A DNA stretch of 64,000 nt from contig NZ_JADOEL010000001.1 in the NCBI RefSeq assembly GCF_015645465.1, positions 1-64,000 on the forward strand. Direction: 5' to 3'. Every line of letters begins with the position of its first letter. The stretch's first letter is position 1. Under the pieces are notes generated by a model. It was given only the letters and a program-made list of their open reading frames with translations. It ran no database searches and had not been told where the DNA came from. A program made the position numbers and the translations under genes. Positions 19,011 to 26,879 of the stretch are shown here, one piece after another. The stretch comes from Herminiimonas contaminans. Its GTDB lineage: Bacteria > Pseudomonadota > Gammaproteobacteria > Burkholderiales > Burkholderiaceae_D.

Positions 19011-20315
19011 GTGACTAAAAAAACAGGTTTGGTATTTTTCCCCGCATTTGATTATGCGATCTCACCCACACATCCGGAGCGTGAAGAGCGCCTGCTGTAC
19101 ACGCAGGATCAGGTCTTTGAAGAAGGCTTGCTGGATTTCGACAACATCAAGGAATTCAAACCCGGCGTTGCTACCGTCGAAGATATCCAGCGCGTGCATT
19201 TCTGCGTGCCTGGCATCGATGAAATCGTGCATGCCTCGCACCTGATCGCAGTCGGTGGCTGCATCACGGCAGCAGACAAGGTGATGACCAAGGAAGTCGA
19301 CAATGCATTTGCACTGGTGCGCCCTTGCGGCCACCACTCCTATCGCGTGGTCCATGGCAGCCGTGGCTTTTGCACGCTGAACATGGAAGCCATCATGGTC
19401 GAGTATATCCGCCACAAATATGGCGTGAAGAAGATTGCCATCGTCGATACCGATTGCCATCATGGTGATGGTTCGCAGGACATCTTTTGGCACGATCCGA
19501 ATACCCTTTTCATCTCCATGCACCAAGATGGTCGTACGCTCTACCCTGGCTCCGGTTTTGCTGACGAACTCGGCGGCCCGAATGCTTTCGGCACCACCAT
19601 CAACCTACCTATGCCGCCGGACACCTGCGAAGAAGGCTTCCTGTATGTGCTGGATGAAATCGTCATGCCTATCCTCGACGAATTCAAACCCGACCTCATC
19701 ATCAACTCGGCCGGACAGGATAACCACTACTCCGATCCGATCACCAATATGAAATTCACCGCGCGTGGATATGCAGTGCTGAATCAGCGGCTGGCACCGG
19801 ACCTGGCCGTGCTGGAAGGTGGCTACTCGATCGAAACGGCGCTGCCTTACATCAACACCGGCATCATCCTGGCGATGGCAGGCATGGACTTCAGCCACAT
19901 CAAGGAACCAGACTACGATGCGGAAAGCCAGAAGCAACCGGCCAACATCACCGCCTATCTGGAAAAACTGAAAGACGCGACCTTCCATCACTGGAACAAC
20001 CGACATGAATTGCGTGAACAGGTGTATCCGGAACAGGAATTCCACAAGCGCAGCATGGATGTGTATTACGACACCGACGGCATACGTGAAAACATCAACG
20101 AAACCGTGCGTTCCTGCCCGGATTGCGGTGGTACGGTCGTGATCGATTCGCGTTGCAACGATACGCGCAACCACATCCTGGCGGTGCAAATCCCACGCTA
20201 TGCGTGCGCACCGTGCCGTAGCTATGGTGAAGAGCAATATGCGAATGCACCTGCCGGACGCTACACGCAAGTCTTCCTGCAAGACAAGGACAAGGATATT
20301 TACTTGTCCAAGTAA
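19011..20315 (+). CDS. Histone-deacetylase-family amidohydrolase with C-terminal zinc ribbon
   Basis: This is a 434-residue class II-like HDAC/acetylpolyamine amidohydrolase. It starts at GTG 19011 with the GAGGA ribosome site ten bases upstream. Catalytic parts are intact: RPCGHHS (about 104-110), DTDCHHGDG (146-154, zinc ligands D148 and H150), SAGQD (third ligand near D237) and GGY (Y272). Beyond the about 320-residue core is an extra C-terminal domain with CxxC pairs (C369/C372 and C399/C402) that looks like a zinc ribbon, unusual for this family. It follows the HyuA-like gene by 21 bases, so the two form an operon. The natural substrate is likely a small N-acyl or amide compound, not histone. 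This is inference. Confidence 0.8.
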   Translation: MTKKTGLVFFPAFDYAISPTHPEREERLLYTQDQVFEEGLLDFDNIKEFKPGVATVEDIQRVHFCVPGIDEIVHASHLIAVGGCITAADKVMTKEVDNAFALVRPCGHHSYRVVHGSRGFCTLNMEAIMVEYIRHKYGVKKIAIVDTDCHHGDGSQDIFWHDPNTLFISMHQDGRTLYPGSGFADELGGPNAFGTTINLPMPPDTCEEGFLYVLDEIVMPILDEFKPDLIINSAGQDNHYSDPITNMKFTARGYAVLNQRLAPDLAVLEGGYSIETALPYINTGIILAMAGMDFSHIKEPDYDAESQKQPANITAYLEKLKDATFHHWNNRHELREQVYPEQEFHKRSMDVYYDTDGIRENINETVRSCPDCGGTVVIDSRCNDTRNHILAVQIPRYACAPCRSYGEEQYANAPAGRYTQVFLQDKDKDIYLSK

Positions 20316-20337
20316 GAGGTTCTGAAGAGAGTAGATA

Positions 20338-20371
20338 CAGTGTCGGTTGCAGTTTCAGGCAGCCGACACTG
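20338..20371 (+). terminator. Hairpin between HDAC-like gene and DUF1294 gene
   Basis: A 13-bp stem CAGTGTCGGTTGC / GCAGCCGACACTG with one G-T pair and an eight-base loop. It lies between convergent genes, so it may end both transcripts, but there is no T-run. Confidence 0.45.
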
Positions 20372-20381
20372 CCTGTATGAA

Positions 20382-20690
20382 TCAGCCTAAGGTGCGCAAG
20401 ACATCACTGCCATACGGCGACAGCAACCATCCCACCAACGCGCAATGCAGCACGACCGTCACCCAGTAAATACGCTGGAATGAAGGCTTGCTGGTTTTAT
20501 GCCGCAACAATCTTTGTGCGATAAACCCGCCCGGCCAGCCGCCGAGGAAGTCCAGCACGTGCAAATTGTTTTCGCTGATACGCCATGTGCCTTTGCGCGC
20601 AGCCGATTTATCGATCGCATACGCGGCAAAACTCAGCAGACTGAGCGTGAAATAACTACCCAGCACCTGCAATAAAATCTTGCTATCCAT
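20382..20690 (-). CDS. DUF1294 small membrane protein
   Basis: This is a 102-residue integral membrane protein of the DUF1294 family, function unknown. Hydrophobic segments are at about 6-25 and 74-94. The family signature is clear: AAYAIDKSAA, then WRISENNLHVLDFLGGWPGGFIAQRLLRHKT in part. In other proteobacteria this domain is often fused to a cold-shock domain; here it stands alone. It lies 47 bases after murB and is probably co-transcribed with it. Confidence 0.85.
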   Translation of the reverse strand: MDSKILLQVLGSYFTLSLLSFAAYAIDKSAARKGTWRISENNLHVLDFLGGWPGGFIAQRLLRHKTSKPSFQRIYWVTVVLHCALVGWLLSPYGSDVLRTLG

Positions 20691-20737
20691 TATTTAGAAC
20701 TCATTTCGTGAATATCCTTGAGATGCGTTCCAGCAAC

Positions 20738-21766
20738 TCAAAGAAAAATCGGTTCAGGTTCCAGCTGCACATCGAAGCGCTGTGCCACGTCGGCCTGTAT
20801 TGCTGCGGCTAGTTGTGCAATATCGGCACCGCTGGCACCACCACGATTGATCAGCACCAGCGCCTGGTTTTCATAGACCCCGGCTGCACCGGCAGTCCTG
20901 CCCTTCCAGCCACACTGGTCTATCAGCCAGCCAGCGGCCAGCTTGACGCTGCCATCCGGCTGCGCATAGTTGACCATCTGCGGATAACGCTGCAACAAGC
21001 TATCGCGCTGTGCCGGCGTTACTACCGGATTCTTGAAGAAACTACCGGCGTTACCGATGACGGCAGGATCGGGCAATTTACGCGTGCGTATGGCGATCAC
21101 GGCTGCACTGATGTCCTGCGCTGTCGGTTCGGTAATCAAACGTGCGGCTAGTTCATGCGCCACATCGGCATAGCGCACATTGGGCTGCCATTGCTTGGGC
21201 AAGGCGAAGGTCACGTCCAGCACCACTGCCCGGTCACGCAACTCGTGCTTGAAGACACTGTCGCGGTAAGCAAACCGGCAGGCTGCCTTGTCCAGCACGC
21301 GCTGTTCACCGGTGGCGAAGTCAAACAGTGTCAACGCGTGAAATCGATCCTTGATCTCTATGCCATACGCACCGATGTTCTGGATAGGTGCCGCCCCCAC
21401 GCTACCCGGTATCAGCGACAGGTTTTCCAGCCCGCCCAGCCCGTGTTCCAACGTCCATAGGACAAACTGATGCCAGTTTTCCCCGGCGGCAGCACGTACA
21501 TAAGTGGCGGTCTCATCTTCACCAATGATTTCTATCCCCTTGATGCCCATATGCAGCACCAGGCCGGGGAAATCACGTGTCAAAAGGATATTGCTGCCGC
21601 CGCCCAGCACCAGGCGTGGCAAGGCAGCCAGCATGGCATCCTGCCGCACCTGCTCCAGCTGCGCTGGGTCGGTGACAGGAAGATAGGCTTGCGCACTCGC
21701 CGCTACCCCGAAGGTATTCAGGTGGCGCAAGGAATAATGGTGCTGTACGGGCAAAGATTGAGTCAT
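20738..21766 (-). CDS. murB: UDP-N-acetylenolpyruvoylglucosamine reductase
   Basis: This is a 342-residue FAD-dependent reductase that converts UDP-GlcNAc-enolpyruvate to UDP-MurNAc, a cytoplasmic peptidoglycan step. The FAD-binding segments [10 protein letters not shown] and [17 protein letters not shown] are present, with the catalytic Ser/Lys region [11 protein letters not shown] and the terminal catalytic Glu in LEPEPIFL. This is the E. coli type I length. It stands apart from the mur/dcw cluster, as is common. The divergent yajQ starts 125 bases away. Confidence 0.95.
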   Translation of the reverse strand: MTQSLPVQHHYSLRHLNTFGVAASAQAYLPVTDPAQLEQVRQDAMLAALPRLVLGGGSNILLTRDFPGLVLHMGIKGIEIIGEDETATYVRAAAGENWHQFVLWTLEHGLGGLENLSLIPGSVGAAPIQNIGAYGIEIKDRFHALTLFDFATGEQRVLDKAACRFAYRDSVFKHELRDRAVVLDVTFALPKQWQPNVRYADVAHELAARLITEPTAQDISAAVIAIRTRKLPDPAVIGNAGSFFKNPVVTPAQRDSLLQRYPQMVNYAQPDGSVKLAAGWLIDQCGWKGRTAGAAGVYENQALVLINRGGASGADIAQLAAAIQADVAQRFDVQLEPEPIFL

Positions 21767-21890
21767 AGTGGGCGATTATAATCGCAGCACTAGCTGCCCG
21801 GTTTTTTGTCCGTTAGAATGGCAGCCAAACCGAATCAACCACAGGCTTACGCCGGCTCCCTGCCGCGAGCCCAGCAAGAAGGAAATCATC

Positions 21891-22376
21891 ATGCCATCGT
21901 TTGATACCGTATCCGAAGCCAATATGGTCGAAGTAAAAAATGCCGTCGACCAGGCTGGCAAGGAAATCACTACCCGTTTCGACTTCAAGGGCAGCGATGC
22001 CCGCGTTGAACAAAAAGACCGTGACCTGACCGCTTACGCCGACTCCGAATTCCAGTTGAATCAGGTACTGGATGTGCTGACCAACAAACTGGTAAAACGC
22101 AACGTAGACGTACGTTTCCTCGACCGCGGCAAGATTGAAAAAATCGGCGGCGACAAGGTCAAGCAAGTCATCAAAATCAAAAACGGCATCGAAACCGAAG
22201 CGGCGAAGAAAATCGTGCGCATCATCAAAGACAGCAAGATGAAAGTGCAAGCCAGCATCCAGGGTGACGCCGTGCGCGTGACCGGTGCCAAGCGTGACGA
22301 CTTGCAAGCGGCGATGGCCATGCTGCGCAAGGAAGTCGCTGACCTGCCACTGGAATTCAACAATTTCCGCGACTAA
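21891..22376 (+). CDS. YajQ-family nucleotide-binding protein
   Basis: ATG 21891, preceded by AAGAAGGAAATC, gives the standard 161-residue YajQ (UPF0234). The start [11 protein letters not shown] and the C-terminus [16 protein letters not shown] are typical. The two-domain ferredoxin-like fold binds nucleic acids and, in some species, cyclic-di-GMP, affecting virulence gene expression through a partner regulator. No partner is seen here. It forms a possible two-gene unit with the retropepsin-like gene 43 bases downstream. Confidence 0.9.
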   Translation: MPSFDTVSEANMVEVKNAVDQAGKEITTRFDFKGSDARVEQKDRDLTAYADSEFQLNQVLDVLTNKLVKRNVDVRFLDRGKIEKIGGDKVKQVIKIKNGIETEAAKKIVRIIKDSKMKVQASIQGDAVRVTGAKRDDLQAAMAMLRKEVADLPLEFNNFRD

Positions 22377-22419
22377 ACATCCCGCTCGCAAGCAGTCCGA
22401 GCACACTCAGGCCAGCGCC

Positions 22420-23064
22420 ATGAAAACTACACTGCTTGCAACTTTCTTGTTCCTGCTCAGCTGGCAGGCACATGCAACGGACTCAGCCACCAACATTAGC
22501 GTGGTTGGCCTGTTTCCCGGCAAAGCGGTATTGGTCATAAACGGCGGCGCACCCAAGACCTACTCGGTCGGCAACCCCATCACAACAGGCATCACACTGG
22601 TCGACGTCGACCAAACCACCGCGACGGTAGCCAGCAATGGCAAAAAGCAGCGCATAGAGATAGGCGGCCACGTCAATCGCATCGCGCCGTCCGGCTCCAG
22701 CAGCGTCACGCTGCAAGCCGACGCACAAGGCCACTTCCTGGTCCAGGGACAAATCAACGGCGGCAGCATGCGCATGCTGGTAGACACCGGCGCATCAATG
22801 ATCGCACTGTCCGCCGCCGATGCGAAAAGACTGGGCATAGACTACCGCAAAGGTCGCCAGACTTACGTCAACACCGCCAACGGCACTATCCCTGCGTACC
22901 ACGTCGTGCTCAACACAGTAAAAGTCGGCGACATCGTCCTCAATCAGGTCGATGCACTGGTGCAGGAAAACAATCTCGGCTTCGCCCTGCTCGGCATGTC
23001 TTTCCTGAAACGTACCGAGATGCGACGTGAAGGCGAGCAAATGATGCTGACCAAACGGTTTTAG
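22420..23064 (+). CDS. Exported retropepsin-like aspartic protease
   Basis: This is a 214-residue protein from ATG 22420; the upstream frame is a shadow of yajQ. It has a cleavable signal peptide (KTTLLATFLFLLSWQAHA). The C-terminal half has the clan AA signature MLVDTGASMIALS near residue 125, with the matching hydrophobic-hydrophobic-Gly box LLGMSFL. It belongs to the TIGR02281-type retropepsin-like family of proteobacteria, which function as dimers in the periplasm with largely unknown substrates. It is followed by a terminator shared with the convergent aroG. Confidence 0.8.
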   Translation: MKTTLLATFLFLLSWQAHATDSATNISVVGLFPGKAVLVINGGAPKTYSVGNPITTGITLVDVDQTTATVASNGKKQRIEIGGHVNRIAPSGSSSVTLQADAQGHFLVQGQINGGSMRMLVDTGASMIALSAADAKRLGIDYRKGRQTYVNTANGTIPAYHVVLNTVKVGDIVLNQVDALVQENNLGFALLGMSFLKRTEMRREGEQMMLTKRF

Positions 23065-23084
23065 CAATCAAACGAACAGATAAT

Positions 23085-23117
23085 AAAAAACGGGCACTGC
23101 ATGCAGTACCCGTTTTT
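23085..23117 (+). terminator. Bidirectional terminator between retropepsin gene and aroG
   Basis: AAAAACGGG.ACTGCATGCAGT.CCCGTTTTT forms a near-perfect long stem with A-run and T-run on the two sides. It serves both convergent genes. Confidence 0.85.
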
Positions 23118-23134
23118 ATTTCAGCTTAGCGCTC

Positions 23135-24202
23135 TTACGCGTCCGGATCCTTGACGTGACGGCGTTGTTTGACCGCTTCCGCCAGGCCTTCCAGTACGCC
23201 CAGGCTGTCTTCCCAGTTGATGCAACCGTCGGTGACGGACTGGCCATAGACCAGTTCCTTGCCCGGGATCAGATCCTGGCGACCTGCCACCAGGTGCGAT
23301 TCGACCATGACACCAACAATACGGGTATCACCACCAGCAACTTGCTTGGCAATATCAGCGCAGACCGGGATTTGGTTTTCCGGTTTCTTCGAGCTGTTCG
23401 CGTGCGAAGTGTCGATCATCAGGCGTGAAGCCAGGCCATTGGCAGCGATGTCCTTGCATGCCTGCTCAACGCTGGCGGCATCGTAGTTAGGCGTTTTACC
23501 GCCGCGCAGGATGACGTGGCAATCTTCATTGCCGAGCGTCGAGACAATCGCGGAGTGACCACCCTTGGTCACCGACAGGAAGTGATGCGGCTGCGAAGCA
23601 GCCTTGATCGCATCAACCGCGATTTTCACATTGCCATCGGTACCGTTCTTGAAACCGACCGGGCACGACAGGCCGGATGCCAGTTCACGGTGTACTTGCG
23701 ACTCGGTGGTACGCGCACCAATCGCGCCCCAGCTGATCAGGTCGGCGATGTACTGCGGGCTGATTACGTCGAGGAATTCGGTACCTGCAGGCAGGCCCAG
23801 TTCGTTGATGTTCAACAGCAATTCGCGTGCAATGCGCAAACCGTCATTGATGCGGAAGCTGTTGTCCATGTACGGATCGTTGATCAGGCCTTTCCAGCCG
23901 ACCGTGGTACGTGGTTTTTCGAAGTACACGCGCATCACGATTTCGAGCTCACCAGCGTAGCGCTCACGCTCCTTGATCAGGCGGTTCGCGTATTCCATCG
24001 CGGCCTTGGGATCGTGGATGGAGCAAGGTCCGATCACCACCATCAGGCGGTCATCCTGGCCATGCAAAATACGATGCAGGGCAACGCGCGCATTGGCTGC
24101 GGTGGTTTCTGCTTTTTCGGTAATACCCAGCTCACGTATCAAATGAGATGGTGGCGTCAGTTCTTTCATTTCTCGAATCCGTAAATCATCTGTGCGTGGC
24201 AT
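23135..24202 (-). CDS. aroG: 3-deoxy-7-phosphoheptulonate (DAHP) synthase, class I
   Basis: This is a 355-residue enzyme that condenses PEP and erythrose-4-phosphate, the first and feedback-controlled step of aromatic amino acid synthesis. The class I (AroFGH) motifs are clear: VIGPCSIHDPKAA, FEKPRTTVGWKGLINDP, GARTTESQVHRELASG and the metal/PEP site around IDTSHANSSK. It is preceded on its own strand by a leader peptide gene rich in Phe and Tyr codons and a terminator hairpin. Transcription is therefore probably controlled by attenuation in response to charged tRNA-Phe/Tyr. It has a GGAG ribosome site (GACTGGAGAAAAAC) before ATG. I cannot tell the Phe- from the Tyr-sensitive isoform on sequence alone. 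Confidence 0.95.
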   Translation of the reverse strand: MPRTDDLRIREMKELTPPSHLIRELGITEKAETTAANARVALHRILHGQDDRLMVVIGPCSIHDPKAAMEYANRLIKERERYAGELEIVMRVYFEKPRTTVGWKGLINDPYMDNSFRINDGLRIARELLLNINELGLPAGTEFLDVISPQYIADLISWGAIGARTTESQVHRELASGLSCPVGFKNGTDGNVKIAVDAIKAASQPHHFLSVTKGGHSAIVSTLGNEDCHVILRGGKTPNYDAASVEQACKDIAANGLASRLMIDTSHANSSKKPENQIPVCADIAKQVAGGDTRIVGVMVESHLVAGRQDLIPGKELVYGQSVTDGCINWEDSLGVLEGLAEAVKQRRHVKDPDA

Positions 24203-24236
24203 GTTTTTCTCCAGTCAAAATCTGTTCTGTAAAAAT

Positions 24237-24264
24237 AAAAAACCGCCATCGCGGGCGGTTTTTT
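24237..24264 (-). terminator. Attenuator terminator hairpin in the aroG leader
   Basis: On the minus strand: AAAAAACCGCC-CGCGAT-GGCGGTTTTTT, an 11-bp perfect stem ending in a U-run, 34 bases before the aroG ATG. Its 5' arm ACCGCC is complementary to GGCGGT in codons 18-20 of the upstream leader gene (24314-24319), which gives a mutually exclusive anti-terminator. There is no other terminator between tldD and aroG, so it may also stop tldD read-through. Confidence 0.8.
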
Positions 24265-24300
24265 AAAGAATTTCGGTCTAAGCTTTTTTTACCTGCGCGC

Positions 24301-24372
24301 TTACCGCTTCTCCACCGCCGTTGGGCTGGAATAGCTAAAGTAAAAGTAAAATTGGAAGCGCGAGGAAGTCAT
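24301..24372 (-). CDS. aroG leader peptide (Phe/Tyr attenuator peptide)
   Basis: This is a 23-codon frame missed by length cut-offs: ATG 24372 to TAA 24301, starting MTSSRFQFYFYFSYSS. Seven of residues 6-14 are Phe (four) or Tyr (three), as in the leaders of Phe and Tyr attenuators such as pheL. It ends 36 bases before the terminator hairpin. A ribosome stalled at the Phe/Tyr codons would leave the GGCGGT of codons 18-20 free to pair with the terminator's 5' arm. A ribosome reaching the stop would mask it and allow termination. The Shine-Dalgarno is weak (GTGAAAAC). The mechanism is inferred by analogy with classical attenuators. Confidence 0.75.
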   Translation of the reverse strand: MTSSRFQFYFYFSYSSPTAVEKR

Positions 24373-24490
24373 GTTTTCACGTGTAATGCGGTTATCTGTC
24401 AGCAATAGTGCAATAAATCCGCGGGTTTCGCAAGTAAAACGGTTAAAAGGCGTGACAGATATGGCAATTATGGCCTGAATACCAACACTA

Positions 24491-25951
24491 TCAGGCCGTA
24501 CCGCCCACTGTCACCCCATCGATACGCAAGGTAGGCTGACCAACGCCTACCGGCACGCTCTGGCCTTCTTTGCCACAAACGCCGACACCGCTGTCGAGGC
24601 GCATGTCATTGCCTATCATCGAAACGCGATTCAGTACGTCAGGACCATTACCGATCAGGGTTGCACCTTTGACCGGGTAAGTTACCTTGCCGTTTTCTAT
24701 CATGTACGCTTCGCTGGCCGAGAATACGAATTTACCGTTGGTAATGTCGACCTGACCACCGCCGAAGTTCACCGCATACAAACCGTTCTTCACCGATGCC
24801 AGGATTTCAGCCGGGTCTTTATCGCCGCCCAACATATAAGTGTTGGTCATGCGTGGCATAGGCAGGTGCGCAAACGATTCGCGACGTGCATTACCCGTCA
24901 CCGGCATTTTCATCAGGCGCGCATTCATGGTGTCCTGGATATAGCCTTTCAGGATGCCGTCTTCGATCAGCGTCGTGCATTGCGTCGGATTGCCTTCGTC
25001 ATCGATATTCAGCGAACCGCGACGATCGGCGATCGTACCGTCATCCACCACGGTGACGCCTTTGGCCGCAACGCGTTCACCGATACGACCGGAGAATGCA
25101 CTGGAGCCTTTGCGGTTGAAGTCACCTTCCAGACCGTGACCGATGGCTTCATGCAGCAAGACGCCAGGCCAGCCCGGGCCCAGCACTACGGTCATCGGAC
25201 CTGCTGGCGCCGGACGCGAGTCCAGGTTCACCAGTGCCGAAGCAACGGCTTCGCTCGCATATTTTTCCAGCAATTCATCGTCGAAGTAAGCATAGCTATA
25301 GCGACCACCACCACCACTGGAACCCATTTCGCGACGACCGTTTTGTTCAGCAATGACAGTAATCGAAACACGTACCAAAGGACGGATATCGGCAGCCAGC
25401 ACGCCATCGCTGCGCACTACTAACACCACATCATATTCTCCGGCGAGGCCCGCCATGACTTGCACCACACGCGGATCTTTGGCGCGTGCGATACGCTCTA
25501 TTTTTTCCAGCAGTTTTACTTTTTCCGTTGCATCCAGCGAAGTCAGCGGGTCATGCGGCAGGTACAGCGAACGACCACCGGCCGGCTGGATCGCCGATGC
25601 CACCTTGATCTTGCCTGCGCCCTGGCGCGCGATGGTACGGGTCGCCTGTGCTGCTTCTAGCAAAGCACGTTCGGAGATTTCATCCGAATACGAGAATGCA
25701 GTCTTGTCGCCGGAGACAGCGCGTACACCGACGCCCTGGTCGATGGAGAAGCTGCCGGTCTTGACGATGCCTTCTTCCAGACTCCAGCCTTCACTTTTGG
25801 TGAACTGGAAATACAAATCTGCATAGTCGACGCGATGCGTAAACATCGACCCCAGCGTTTTGATCAGGACAGATTCATCCAGGCCAAAAGGCGTCAACAG
25901 TACATCGCGGGCGACGGCTAGCGTTTTGAGATTTGGTTCGAATGGAGTCAT
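24491..25951 (-). CDS. tldD: TldD metalloprotease subunit
   Basis: This protein is 486 residues from ATG 25951; a GTG at 25969 is the alternative start. TldD is the zinc-carrying subunit of the TldD/TldE(PmbA) protease, which trims unfolded peptides, for example microcin precursors and CcdA. The modified zinc motif [11 protein letters not shown] (HExxxH) is at about residue 265, with [14 protein letters not shown] and a C-terminal cysteine-containing [15 protein letters not shown]. It lies downstream of nit and yhdP on the same strand, the conserved yhdP-nit-tldD order of beta- and gammaproteobacteria. The pmbA gene is not in the window. Confidence 0.93.
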   Translation of the reverse strand: MTPFEPNLKTLAVARDVLLTPFGLDESVLIKTLGSMFTHRVDYADLYFQFTKSEGWSLEEGIVKTGSFSIDQGVGVRAVSGDKTAFSYSDEISERALLEAAQATRTIARQGAGKIKVASAIQPAGGRSLYLPHDPLTSLDATEKVKLLEKIERIARAKDPRVVQVMAGLAGEYDVVLVVRSDGVLAADIRPLVRVSITVIAEQNGRREMGSSGGGGRYSYAYFDDELLEKYASEAVASALVNLDSRPAPAGPMTVVLGPGWPGVLLHEAIGHGLEGDFNRKGSSAFSGRIGERVAAKGVTVVDDGTIADRRGSLNIDDEGNPTQCTTLIEDGILKGYIQDTMNARLMKMPVTGNARRESFAHLPMPRMTNTYMLGGDKDPAEILASVKNGLYAVNFGGGQVDITNGKFVFSASEAYMIENGKVTYPVKGATLIGNGPDVLNRVSMIGNDMRLDSGVGVCGKEGQSVPVGVGQPTLRIDGVTVGGTA

Positions 25952-26036
25952 TGTGTCTTTGCTATTCACGCGTCAAGCGCAAAAATTGATTCGGATAGGC
26001 GAATTGTAGAGCAAATGGCTCCTTCGCCCCCAACTA

Positions 26037-26846
26037 CTACAGCTTGCGATGTTTCAATGCAGGAAGATTTTCCCGAACACCTGATAAATAATGGGGTTCA
26101 ATGTCGCCGATTACAAGCCCCTCCCCCTCTGCCAGCACGGTTTTCACCTCGCCCCACGGGTCGATCAGCATGCTGTGGCCCCAGGTAGTGCGGCCGTTTT
26201 TATGGCGTCCGCCCTGCGCTGCTGCCAGCACATAGCATTGGTTTTCTATGGCGCGGGCACGCAGCAGGATTTCCCAGTGTGCCTTGCCGGTTGTATAAGT
26301 AAAGGCGGCCGGTACCACGATCAGTGTGCAATCACCCATCGCGCGATAGAGTTCGGGGAAACGCAAGTCATAGCAAACCGACAAACCGACCTTGCCAAAC
26401 GGAGCCTCAAAGGTGGTCACATCATGACCATCGACGATGGTACGGGCTTCGTCGTAGGATTCTTCACCCTTGGTGAAGCTGAACAAATGGATTTTGTCGT
26501 AGCGCTGTACACGCTCACCGGCCGGGTTGTACACCATCATGGTGTTCAACACTTTATCGGTGACCTGCGCCGCCAGCGGCAGGGTGCCGCCTATCAGCCA
26601 GATCTGATGTACACGCGCGGTCGCTGCCATGAATTCCTGGATAGGGCCGACATCCACTTGCTCGGCATAGCCCAGCTTGTCGGTTTCGTGCATACCCATC
26701 GCTGCCCAGTATTCAGGCAATAACACCAGTTGCGCACCCTGCTGTGCGGCATCGGCTATCAGGCGTCTGGCCGTCGCAATATTTTCCTCTATCGAAGGAG
26801 AGGAAATCATCTGGATCGCGGCTACACGCGAGAGGGAGTTCGTCAT
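26037..26846 (-). CDS. Nitrilase-family carbon-nitrogen hydrolase (Nit-type)
   Basis: This is a 269-residue cytoplasmic amidase with the Glu-Lys-Cys triad: LLPEYWAAMG (E45), YDKIHLFSF (Lys) and LSVCYDLRFPELYR (Cys). The sequence is closest to the Nit1/YbeM group, whose characterised members hydrolyse deaminated glutathione, a metabolite-repair reaction. It sits between yhdP and tldD, 33 bases from yhdP, in one operon. The substrate assignment is by family. Confidence 0.88.
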   Translation of the reverse strand: MTNSLSRVAAIQMISSPSIEENIATARRLIADAAQQGAQLVLLPEYWAAMGMHETDKLGYAEQVDVGPIQEFMAATARVHQIWLIGGTLPLAAQVTDKVLNTMMVYNPAGERVQRYDKIHLFSFTKGEESYDEARTIVDGHDVTTFEAPFGKVGLSVCYDLRFPELYRAMGDCTLIVVPAAFTYTTGKAHWEILLRARAIENQCYVLAAAQGGRHKNGRTTWGHSMLIDPWGEVKTVLAEGEGLVIGDIEPHYLSGVRENLPALKHRKL

Positions 26847-26879
26847 GATTCTGCTTTCTGTTCGCCTGGTTTCAACATC

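Noticed and set aside
20338..20371. Hairpin after the HDAC gene as an operator
   Set aside because: It lies between convergent genes with no promoter needed there, so a transcript-end structure is more likely.
24237..24264. Hairpin before aroG as a simple tldD terminator
   Set aside because: It is possible as a secondary role, but the F/Y-rich leader ORF and the complementary anti-terminator segment fit attenuation better.
24148..24408. Plus-strand 86-codon frame over the aroG leader
   Set aside because: The opposite strand has the Phe/Tyr leader and terminator, which fully explain the region; the plus frame has no ribosome site or motif.
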